From assembly GCF_018687715.1 (NCBI RefSeq), contig NC_056762.1, positions 32,786,864 to 32,850,863 of the forward strand: 64,000 nucleotides of DNA, given 5' to 3'. Within the stretch, counting starts at the first letter, position 1, and every line of letters begins with the position of its first letter. Source of the DNA: Carya illinoinensis. Lineage: Eukaryota; Streptophyta; Magnoliopsida; Fagales; Juglandaceae. Below the pieces are notes generated by a model. That model was not told the origin of the DNA. It saw nothing but the letters and a program-made list of their open reading frames with translations, and searched no databases. A program made the translations under genes and the position numbers. Shown here one piece after another: positions 56,038-64,000 of the stretch.

Positions 56038-57542
56038 TTATGTCGGGGAACCTCTCCAAGGCAGGGCCCTTTGGACCCACCCCTGCAGAATAAACCCCGG
56101 TCCCGTGCACCGCACCCTCGGAAGTTTCCCTACACGGAACTGGTTAAATCGCTGGCTTTTCACCAGGGAGTGTAGCCCCAAAGGATTGTTTGCACCCATG
56201 AGGTGTTGAACCTTGGACCTTGAAGGGAATGAGACCCCAAGACCAAGGCCTTCACCACTTAGGCCAACCCCTTGGGGTTTGTGATATTCCTTTGCCTCAT
56301 GAATTCATGCCCTTGTCCTTTCCTAATGAATTCCACATACAAGATAGAAACGCATCCAAATAATGTAATAAATACCATAAACTAATGAATAACTTGTCCA
56401 GTAAGGAGAGAACAAGTACAAGAGACATGATATCCCATTAAAACAGTGAGAAAATTTCAAGTTTCCATTAACACAAACTTATTTAAAAAATCAGTCAAAA
56501 GCTTTCCAGTATTATACCAACTACCTAGGAATATTAGTTAGAGGACATTTTCAAAAAGGAAAAAAAAATCATATTTAAGCCCAAGCATAAAATTGTCTTC
56601 CACAGACGGATACTCGAGAGTTTGGAATACCGTTTGAATGTAACAAAACAAGATCTACATATGCATGCCCAAAATTGTTTATCTCATTATTCATATAGCA
56701 CACCAGGAGAATGTTACAATGCTCACACATGGACCAGTATAAAACAGCTGTTAGATATACCACCAAAAGCAGGAGTAGAAGATGCTCCAAAAGCAGGCAC
56801 TGTGCTCCCAAAAGCAGGGGTAGAAGATGCTCCAAAAGCAGGCACTGTGTTCCCAAAAGCTGGGGATGATGAAGCACCAAAAGCGGTTGTCGAAGAGAAA
56901 GGTGAAGAAGATTGGGCTGTGCCAAACACTCCTGTTGAAGTACCCCCAAATATAGAACCCCCAGTTTGTGATCCAAAAGGGGTTGGGCTACCAAAGGGTT
57001 TTGGAGCAAAAGGATTGTTATTTGCATTGTTGTTCTGCCCAAAGACTGATGGGGACCCAAATGGGCTACTAGATGACTGCCCAAAAGCTGTACATTAACA
57101 AACACATTAACTTTTTCCCTTCAAAAAGGAGCTCAAACAAAAACCTAAATATAGCCCAAGATGTGCAGATAAAAAGGAGTAAAAAATGACTAAAATGTGA
57201 ATAAATGCAAGTACAGCTCACACTAAGAAAATAAACATAAACATGAATGTTTGATCTACAGAAAGAGCACAACAAAACTACTGAAAAATAAAAATTAAAT
57301 TTAACATTGATGGCAGAAATCCAAACTTTTTGTTTGCTCTATGATCAAATTTAAAAATTTAAACCATTTATGAGATACTCAATATACAAGAGCCTACAAA
57401 CAAATCCAAGTTCCCTAGCAAAAGATCACTTCGCACAATCCAAAACCAAAAAAGAAAAGAACGGCTATGGTAAGCAAGAGTGTCATCTAAGAACATGTTA
57501 TAAAAGTTATAAATAATACTTACGGTTACTCGAACCAAACAT
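46749..57542 (-). CDS. NUP98A: Nucleoporin NUP98 (plant NUP98A-type), ending at the His-Phe autocleavage point
   Basis: FG-repeat nucleoporin of the nuclear pore channel and its nuclear/cytoplasmic faces. Twelve coding exons: 57542-57524, 57087-56761, 55615-54929, 54757-54536, 54447-53858, 53125-53038, 52764-52704, 50034-49896, 49727-49611, 49504-49327, 48009-47947, 47377-46749; 1039 residues. In order: an N-terminal GLFG/FG region (about 1-345) with STPAFG repeats, a GLEBS-like Rae1-binding segment ([20 protein letters not shown], near 390-415), more FG sequence to about 700, a basic linker, and the C-terminal autoproteolytic-type domain (about 850-1039; [40 protein letters not shown]). The protein ends ...KFRVNHF then TGA, exactly where animal NUP98 is cut (HF|S). 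The exon 4 donor is AAAG|GCATTA, a GC donor. No NUP96 part is present. Confidence 0.93.
47650..47730 (-). mobile_element. Short LINE/SINE-tail insertion in NUP98 last intron
   Basis: CTTACTGCAA occurs on both sides (47651-47660 and 47710-47719) of an oligo-T run plus about 35 bp (AAATCAGTAAATAAGAATTTG). In reverse it is a truncated retroposon ending in poly-A. Confidence 0.5.
48223..48275. repeat. (GA)n microsatellite, about 26 units
   Basis: Perfect AG dinucleotide run in the intron between coding exons 10 and 11 of NUP98; likely length-polymorphic. Confidence 0.95.
48379..48813 (+). mobile_element. TRIM-like miniature LTR retroelement in NUP98 intron
   Basis: Two direct 172-bp terminal repeats (48379-48550 and 48642-48813) sharing GATAAGGATAAAGGTAGGTGG/GAGGATAAGAGTAGGTAGT, CATTGACTAGTCCATTTGGAGTA and the GGGCGTTACA end. 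The interior is only about 91 bp. A primer-site-like ATGGTGTCAAAGAC follows the first repeat (compare TGGTATCAGAGC, the methionine initiator tRNA complement), and a purine tract AAGGGGGGAGAT directly precedes the second. No coding capacity. The second repeat begins TGTGATACC. A clear target duplication was not found. Confidence 0.8.
48990..49290. repeat. Possible short foldback/MITE in NUP98 intron
   Basis: GTGTTTGTATTTGAGTGATGG near 49010 and the reverse of the right edge (GTGCTTGAGATGTATTTGGGG) are loosely alike, with GT-rich sequence between them. Ends and target site were not resolved. Confidence 0.3.
50313..52550 (+). mobile_element. Probable solo LTR in NUP98 intron 7, with nested LINE
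   Basis: Begins TGTAACATCCAGACCC and ends GGGGGTGTTACA, the terminal pattern of plant Ty3/gypsy LTRs. No internal gag-pol is present, so a solo LTR is the simplest reading. The LINE fragment at about 51700-52168 lies inside. TATGAAAG..CTAACACACCTAACCCATGG is repeated directly at the right end (52505-52540 and 52551-52582). The expected 5-bp target duplication was not found, so the exact limits are uncertain. It accounts for most of this 2.7-kb intron. Confidence 0.5.
51700..52168 (+). mobile_element. 5'-truncated LINE (L1-type) 3' end
   Basis: From 51733 the frame reads [18 protein letters not shown], the reverse-transcriptase-associated zinc-binding motif of plant LINEs. Later comes [20 protein letters not shown] with stops and shifts, then the end ACTTATTGATTAAAAAA. 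It is decayed, with no upstream reverse transcriptase. The tail resembles the tail-only insertions in RPL9. Confidence 0.75.
54990..55560 (-). repeat. Coding minisatellite: 24-30 bp FG-repeat units in NUP98 exon 3
   Basis: Imperfect tandem units encoding STPAFG(T/A)S or TTPAFGAT, two main blocks at about 55040-55200 and 55290-55470. A further short block ([18 protein letters not shown]) lies at 56765-56890 in exon 2. The antisense strand gives long spurious open frames. Confidence 0.85.
56008..56277 (-). mobile_element. tRNA-derived SINE in NUP98 intron 2
   Basis: On the minus strand the element begins near CCCCAAGGGGTTGGCCTAAG, with box A-like TGGCCTAAGTGG and box B-like GGTTCAACACC about 40 bp apart. 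It ends CCCCGACAT plus A-run and TA-run. Flanked by the 10-bp duplication TTTGTGATAT (55998-56007 and 56278-56287). It is less AT-rich than the surrounding intron. Confidence 0.85.
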
Positions 57543-58090
57543 CCTTCGTCTTAGCTCTCTTGCCCAATTTGATTATGATGTTTCCGTTCCGAAACTGAAA
57601 TAGAAAAAGAAAACAGATCAAACGAAGAATGCAATGTGTCCGTCAATAACCAGGTATTCAAAGGCCCATTATTCCATCTGTGCAAACTATTATTATACAA
57701 CAAAGGTCGATACGTAATTGGAAAATTGAAAAATTTAATAAACCAACCTTAAGAACTTACCGACAACGGACTCCGGAATTAGAAACCACTTCTACTTTCA
57801 GATTGGATAAAATCTATTTTATTCTGATGAATCGGAAAAAGAAAACTTTGAATTAAACCTAGTACATTAAGCAGCAATCCGCGAACCCTAGTAGGAATAC
57901 CAATATAAAGCCTAACACTGCCGACGAGATTGAGAGAGATAGAGAAAGAAAAGAGGGAACGTATAATTAGGGTTTCAAAGGCTCGTACCGTCGAAAAGTC
58001 GATCTGTGTGAGCAAGAGAGAGCAGCGAAGGACGCAAGAGGAAGGGCTTCTATTGTATGTTGCAGCGAGACGAGGGTTCATCCGCGTAGC
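57543..58090 (-). other. NUP98 5' leader (spliced) and promoter-proximal region
   Basis: A leader exon appears to end at 57761 (GTTGTCG|GTAAGT), joining to an acceptor (TTTCAG) near 57597, about 55 bp before the ATG. A further possible leader exon/donor is TTCGACG|GTACGAG near 57985. A telo-box-like AAACCCTA lies at 57968-57975 on the minus strand. Transcription probably starts near 58080. Confidence 0.45.
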
Positions 58091-61000
58091 GTAAAAAGTA
58101 AGTCCTCTTGGCCTTTAGGGACAAAATGCCGTGGAACCCGAAGTCTATATAAATCTGATTTAGGTTTTTATAGTTCGGACTAAATTCTCGAAGGTAATCT
58201 GGTGTTAAAGCTTTTAGGACAAGAAGAGGTAATTCAAAGTTAAATAAGATTTTATTATAATATAATTTTTAATTTAAAATTAAAAAAAATTAAATTATTT
58301 ATTATAATTTATATTTTATAAAAAATTTTAAAAAAATTATAATTATATGAGATGAGATGAGATAGTTTTATCTATATAATCAAACCAAGCTTTAAGTTTT
58401 TGCAATTATTTTACAAGGTGTTACCTCATCAAAAATATTAAAAATTCTTTTATTTAATATTTTAATTTTATGTAATTATTTTCAAAATTATTAAATAATT
58501 ATAAAAGAGTCGTAGACACATCTTGACTATTAATAATAATAAAAAGAAATGGCATCATTAATATAAATATTGTTGACCTGATTTAATGTGCATATAGTCT
58601 ATATTTCCTTTATTATGTGTTTTAAACTTCGAATAAGATTTTTAAGGAATTCTATCTATTTTTTCAAAAATATTATCATGCAAATGAACGTACGAGATTG
58701 ACCATTGAAGTGAGTAAATAAGCAAATTTCTTGGTTTATTTTTTAACTTAACACATTTAAAATCTATTTGTGTGAATGTAATTGTTCTTAAATATTCTCA
58801 TACTATTTTATTATTATTTATTATTATTAATAAATTATTTTATTACTATTTATAGATTATTAGAAATATTCGACCTAGCGATTTCTTTTAGACTGCAATA
58901 TCTCATCTACACTCTATCCCTTTCCAAATCCAGCATCACGACTGTCATATACTCAACCTTGCAAAGCAACCGATCCTTCCCTACCTTACTCCGTGCCATT
59001 TTCCTCTCCCATGCAACGTCAATCCACAATCCTTGCACAACACCAAAAACTCATTCAACTGCCCTTCTGCGCGCAGCATCCAGCTATTTTTGTGCCATTG
59101 ACTCCTGTCAAGGGGTGAGCCCCCCATGACAGCGCTCCCATTCCAACCCTCGTCTCCGATATTAATACTCACTTTGGCATGCATAACATTGTTAATATAA
59201 TACAAATAATTATATTCATATATTTTCATCAATTTAAACTTTTGAGACAAATAATAATTTTACAAGATATCAGACTAGAAGTTATAAGTTCAAATTTTGA
59301 AATATTCTATTTAATAAAAAATTTCGTGTGTTGGACCGACTTATTAAAGTGTAGCTTGACCTACGCATGATGGAGAGAATGTTAAGAAGCATATAATACA
59401 AATAATTAAATCTATATCTTTTATTGATTTAAATTTTTTAGACAAATAGTGATTTCACAATAACCTCTACCTCCTACAACTTTTCAACAAATCTTCCATG
59501 CAATTCATAAAAAAGTTATAGTACAAAAAAATTATTGTTCATTACTTTTTTAATCACATTTCTCTCAACATCTCATGGCGTACCATCAACTGATTAGCAG
59601 GGAAGTAAAATATAAAAAAATAATTTTTTAATAATTTAATATCATATCATGAAAAAATGAAAGAATAATGAATAGCATTATTCTGATAAAAATACCATAA
59701 AATACATACTTTTAACATGCTACAATACCAACATGTGCATCTCCAAAATGTTAAGGAAAATATTCTAATTACAAAAAAATTATATAAAAATAATCTCACA
59801 AACTGACATGGTTTGATATAGTTTGTCAGATTGTAAAATTATTTTTATTATAAAATAAATTTAACACATAAGATAAAGCTTCGTCAATTTGTTAAATTAC
59901 TTTTCAAACTTCAATAATGCTTTGTGAGAACTGAAAGCGAAGCATCTAAGCTGATTTGGGGACATAACTTTAAGCTAATTTATCAAACACTTCATGGAAG
60001 AAGAATTGCGCCATAAGTTAGCTAGTAGACATGAAAAGGAAAGCATAATCCGGACACCTCCATTATTTCGAATATAGAAACGTAATTATCAATCTAAATC
60101 ACTCACCCCCATTTTTTTTTTTTTTTTATGATGTGTAATTAATTAAGAAAAATAAAGAAAGAATAAACGGTATAAAAATCACACGGGCAGGAATTAGAAG
60201 AACACGTAACTCTCTCAAATTTAATAAGAGACTTTTGGCCAATTAAAAATAATAAAATGAGAAAGCAGCCTTGTTAGTGATTCGGGAAGAAGTTATGTCA
60301 AAAAACAAAGAGCTAAAAGTGTATTTCTCAAAAGTTAAAGGTCATGGAAATTGGAACCAACCTTCCTTTCCCCTCTAGCTTTCTACGTTGATTAGCCAGA
60401 TTCATATCCCTTCTCGACTTTTCCTCTACCGGATGAGAGGAAAGAGCCACGTTTACTATTTTTTATCCTTATCTATATGGTAAAAAAATAAAAAATAAAA
60501 ATACAACTCTATTACTTGTTGGTCTCTTCTACTTTCACACGCTTGGGGAGGCTAACCGGTTCGGTTTTGTACTTTTTTTTTAGAATCAAATCAATATACA
60601 CTAATTTTAAAAATTTAAGAACTAATTCAATACTTTAATCGAAACTTCTCATTTTTCTGGTTTCTTTGGTCCGGTTTTTTAAATTTTAAGGATTATTTAT
60701 GTTAATAATAATAATATGATATTTACATATATTAAACTATTAGTCTATTTATATTATAGTATCAGTACATTATTTAATAATAATTAGTATATATTAATAT
60801 GATATTGAATTTAATTATAGTCTATATAAGTTCTAGACTTTTTATACGATATATATAATTAAATGTATAAAAATGTATTTATAAAAAGAATATATATATA
60901 TATAATAATAATAATTTATTATACCAAAAATGTATTTATTATCTCAAAGAGCTCTGTGGACCCCACGTGCCACGCATGCAGACTCTTCGACCTCATATCT

Positions 61001-61584
61001 TTATGTTCTACAAGCCTAAATCCCTCCATGCCCTACTAATGCACCCCATGCGCTGGTGTTATTTTCTCAAAAATCAAGGGCTAATATAGGCGTATCTATA
61101 GAGACAAAATGAAGGTATGATATCTGTAACTACGACTCGCAAACCACTACCACCATGCATCGAGACCATGCTACAAATTCTACCGACCACGACCCATAAG
61201 CCCCACATTTGTTTTCAAATTAGTCTCCAATATAAATGAGAACCACACATCTTCTTAGAGAAGTACCGAAGTATTGTGACGACATTTTACATGATGGATC
61301 TCAGATTCTCGATCAATTATCTCATTATAAACAATTGTTCTCCTTTATTATGCAATCATGAGGAATAGGAAGTGTGTCTCTCCACCAACTAATCTAGAAC
61401 AACAAAGTGCAAATCCCTAAAGGTATCCTGCAATGAGACTTCAGTCAACCTCCCTTGGTCAATCAAACGACAGTGGAAAAGGGAGGGGACCGATCTATTG
61501 GGTACCCATCCCACTAAATGAAGGGACGACGTTTTAATTTTTTTGTGTTTGTGCTATACTAATTGCAATTGGGTGTTTGGTACC
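58091..61584. other. Spacer between NUP98 and hAT-4
   Basis: An inverted M1 copy (58240-58398) near the NUP98 start, then AT-rich DNA. 58880-59160 is less AT-rich (minus-strand frame of about 89 codons) but was not identified. There is a T-run at 60112-60127, and a TAATA-rich stretch at 60690-60920. No gene was recognised. Confidence 0.5.
58240..58398 (-). repeat. MITE family M1, inverted copy near NUP98 5' end
   Basis: Ends ATATGAGATGAGATGAGATAG then TTATCTATATAATCAAACCAAGC; about 150 bp upstream of the likely NUP98 start. Confidence 0.6.
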
Positions 61585-61592
61585 CGTCCCAT

Positions 61593-61763
61593 TAAGACTG
61601 TTCATCCGGGTTCCAACTCGGGAACCCGGGTACACCCGGACCGCAACCCGGGTCTCAAATCCGGGCCGGAACCCGGACCGGGTTAAACCGGGTCAGATCT
61701 GGTCCGGAACCCGGATGCATCCGAGTTTTAAAAAAACCGGATTTCGGGTTCCGGATTGAACCC

Positions 61764-61795
<32 letters not shown>

Positions 61796-63013
61796 TCTGT
61801 ATGTTATTATTGATTTTGTAGGAAAATATGTTTATAAAAAATCCTATATTTTATTACAACGAAATAAAAAACTATTTTTTATTCTAACTCTGAATAAAAA
61901 ACAACGAAACAGTCTCCGCTTTCTACATTCAGTTACCTGGTCGAATTGACAACGAAATAAAAAACTACTGGAATACAAGAATGAAGAGACGCCTGAGATC
62001 CGGTTTGCCTATTTACCCTCAAGAAGTTCAGCAAGAAGCTGCAGCGTTTCACCTATTGAAATAGCAGCAGCAGCAACAGCACCTCCACCAAAAGCACCAA
62101 GATCATTCTTCTTCTGGTTCATTCTCAGCGCTACTCTCCTCTTCTCAACCTCTTGAGCTCAACTACAATCCCTCTCTTTCCCTCTTTGAGGGGATGAATT
62201 TCTCTTCGGCTGCAAACCATCTTCCTAACCAGGCATCTTATGACTCCTACTCCAAACCTAGCAACCAATTTAGGTTTTTCAGTAAAAACAATAATATTTC
62301 AGGCTATACTTTGCCACTATCCCCCATTTCTCCTTTTGAATCATCATCGTCCACCGTGTTTAACCAGAATATTGCATCCAAACCCATTTCATCTCCATTA
62401 ATTGAATTCAGTTCAGAGAGTCTTAATAGGAATTACAATGTCGGGGGCATATGGCTGCAAGAGCTCCATATGAGCCATTCGGTGTATCTCAGGAACTAGA
62501 AACAGAGCCCCATTCAAACCAAACACCACCGCAGTCAACAACTCATGCTTCATCCACATCCAGTGGCAATGAGAACTTTATGAGGGCTCCAAGCAATGCT
62601 AATGACTGTGAACTGGAGACGCCATTGTCGCAAGATGATAGTGGATTATTGAGTGCTCTTTTAGTGGGATCTCAAACTCTTTCCGAGAAGCCCAAGGGAA
62701 AAGCATTATCGGCAGCCTCTTCCGATAAAGGGAAAAGCGTGGTGGTGGATGCACTCAGTAAGGAGGAAGACACAATGCATATGGAATCGACTATGAAGAT
62801 TAGTGGTGAGACGAGCGCTGAGAACCAGTTGGATGATTTATAACACCCGGGTACCGGGTTTTAAAATCCGGTACCCGGACCGGATTAATCCGGTTTTTCG
62901 AATCTGGATGCCGGCCCGGATTTGATCCTGGCCGAAAACCGGAACCGGAATCCGGTATAACCGGAATTATCCGGGCCGGGCCGGATTTTATCCGGCCCGA
63001 TTGAACAGCCCTA
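61593..63013. mobile_element. Non-autonomous hAT-type element hAT-4 carrying a GAMYB-like fragment
   Basis: Starts TAAGACTGTTCATCCGGG and ends CCCGATTGAACAGCCCTA, inverted. It is flanked by a perfect 8-bp duplication CGTCCCAT (61585-61592 and 63014-63021). CCGG-rich arms cover about 61593-61765 and 62845-63013, and a long T run (61767-61792) lies inside the left arm. The core is largely a captured MYB gene segment. No transposase is present. Confidence 0.9.
61930..62842 (+). pseudogene. Captured GAMYB-like R2R3-MYB gene fragment
   Basis: From 61933 the frame reads LPGRIDNEIKNYWNTR then MKRRLRSGLPIYPQEV. This is the end of MYB repeat R3 plus the GLPxYPxE linker typical of GAMYB/MYB65/MYB101-type factors, followed by a Gln-rich and Ser/Asn-rich C-terminal region (MNFSSAANHLPNQASYDSYS, from 62194). 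It has an in-frame TAG at 62062-62064 and a frameshift near 62450 (the next frame starts MAARAPYEPFGVSQELETEP), then runs to a stop at the right arm (...ENQLDDL). The R2 repeat, most of R3 and the first exons are missing. No introns are seen in the segment, as expected within the large last exon of such genes. It is transposon cargo, not a working factor. Confidence 0.8.
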
Positions 63014-63021
63014 CGTCCCAT

Positions 63022-63580
63022 GCCAGTGATTTGGTGTCTCAATTATTAGTAAGAGCATTTTTAATGATTTTTTTATCTTATCTTTTAAAATATATCACTA
63101 AAACTTATTTTTTTATTTTACGTATTGACTTTTATAATATATCATATATCAGTTTATCAATTTTTTTCTCTATATCATCTAAATATTATATTTTTTAATA
63201 TTTTTTATTTATTTCATATATTTCCTCTAACTATCAATGATATTATCATTTTTTTTTATATTTACTACAATATCTCCTCATATACAACGTCCTATAATTA
63301 TGTCATTTTTAAGATTAATCCAAATTTATAAGCCAAACCAAAATTTAAATTGATTCAATATATATATATATATATATAAGAAATTATAATGAGAGAATAT
63401 TCTCAAAATATATTATGAGAATATTCATTTTTAATAATTGTAAAAAAATGTTTTCAAGATATTCATAAGTATATTGTGAGAATATCTATTTTCGATAATT
63501 CTGAGAGAATAATTTTAAGATATTCTTAAGTAAATTCTTGAGTAGTAAAAGAGACTTAACATTGAGCCCTAATTCTATTA
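63022..63580. other. AT-rich spacer
   Basis: A TA microsatellite at 63360-63378 and a repeated ATTCTCA/AATATTCT motif (63385-63530: GAGAATATTCTCA and related, loosely palindromic). No gene was seen. Confidence 0.5.
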
Positions 63581-63589
63581 CGCACCGTA

Positions 63590-64000
63590 AATTCATTCCA
63601 AGAAACTCTTTTGAATGCTACCAACGCCTTTTCTCATATTATTTTATTAAATTACTTGTATATCCTCCAAATGTATTTTGTAAGAGGTTTCGAATGCAAT
63701 GTCCTCTTTTTTTGCATATTCAAGTTGTAGTTGAGCCATATGAACAATATTTCATCCAAAGAAGAGATGTTGTTAGAAGGCCTGGACATTTCTCCCTTCA
63801 AAAACTAATAGTTGCAATGAGAATACTAGTTTATGAAGTGTCTAGTGATTTTTTAAAATTGCGGACGAATACTTGAGGATTGCAGAAAATACAGCAATAA
63901 AGTGTTTGAAGAAATTTGTTAAGGTTGTTGTTTGCATATTCTCCAATGAGTCCTAAGGTCACTAAATGACAGTGATATTGCTAATTTGCTAGATTGCTAG
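63590..64000 (+). pseudogene. PIF/Harbinger-type transposase fragment (HARBI1-like)
   Basis: The frame reads CKRFRMQCPLFLHIQVVVEP, then FIQRRDVVRRPGHFSLQKLI and VAMRILVYEVSSD. After a one-base shift near 63852 it continues ADEYLRIAENTAIKCLKKFV, before a stop and the window end. This is the N-terminal part of plant HARBI1/ALP1-like nucleases (RRRFRM..LFLRI, FxQRxD, LRMLAYG, DEYxRIxES pattern). It is frameshifted and cut by the window edge, so it is a relic; the DDE catalytic part would lie beyond. Confidence 0.8.

Noticed and set aside
56160..56280. Possible tRNA gene on the minus strand
   Set aside because: Box A and box B are present, but there is no cloverleaf, and the 10-bp duplication plus A-rich tail mark it as a SINE.
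56622..57098. 158-codon + strand frame with [11 protein letters not shown] repeats
   Set aside because: Antisense of NUP98 exon 2 repeats.
61577..61759. 60-codon frame RVPTREPGYTR...
   Set aside because: It lies in the left arm of hAT-4; the same peptide style appears in the arm of hAT-1, so it is repeat sequence.

Overview
The window is nuclear DNA of a flowering plant, most likely a woody eudicot. The evidence is spliced genes with plant-type introns, AT-rich intergenic DNA full of MITEs, hAT and Mutator-type elements, LTR, LINE and SINE remnants, and genes of plant type (CAD1-type alcohol dehydrogenase, WAT1-related transporter, RPL9, plant NUP98). A Fagales/Juglandaceae source would fit the repeat style, but that is only an impression from memory.

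Layout. 1-10.6 kb is repeat-dominated: an LTR-like end, a Mutator-like insertion with a 9-bp target duplication, and two nested hAT elements with perfect 8-bp target duplications. 10.7-36.1 kb holds a head-to-tail array of four six-exon genes for CAD1-type cinnamyl alcohol dehydrogenases (CAD-a to CAD-d, all + strand), plus a decayed 3' fragment of a fifth copy at about 16.9 kb. CAD-b and CAD-c are the youngest pair: they share an inverted MITE in the last intron and matching flanks. CAD-a has lost the AG acceptor of its last intron and is probably a damaged gene. CAD-d uses a GC-AG intron. 36.9-38.7 kb holds an intact WAT1-related transporter on the - strand, convergent with CAD-d. 40.96-41.94 kb is a hAT element carrying a broken RPL27a copy. 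42.7-44.2 kb is RPL9 (- strand), with three tail-only LINE insertions in and just after it. 46.7-58.1 kb is a complete 12-coding-exon NUP98 gene (- strand) with FG repeats, a GLEBS motif and a C-terminal autoproteolytic-type domain that stops exactly at the His-Phe cleavage dipeptide. Its introns hold a SINE, a TRIM-like retroelement, and a probable solo LTR with a LINE fragment inside it. 58.1-64 kb is repeat-rich, with a hAT element that has captured part of a GAMYB-like R2R3-MYB gene and a broken PIF/Harbinger transposase at the window end.

The main unusual signal is a set of four non-autonomous hAT-type elements (3345-7290, 3816-6488, 40961-41942, 61593-63013). They share termini of the form TAGGxCTG...CAGxCCTA and GC-rich arms; the arms are CCGG-rich in three of them and CCCGA-rich in the fourth. 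Each has an 8-bp target duplication, and at least two carry recognisable host gene fragments, so they behave like a Pack-hAT gene-capturing family. The housekeeping genes (RPL9, NUP98) have telo-box and site II-like upstream motifs. The CAD array would supply NADPH-dependent aldehyde reduction in phenylpropanoid or related metabolism.
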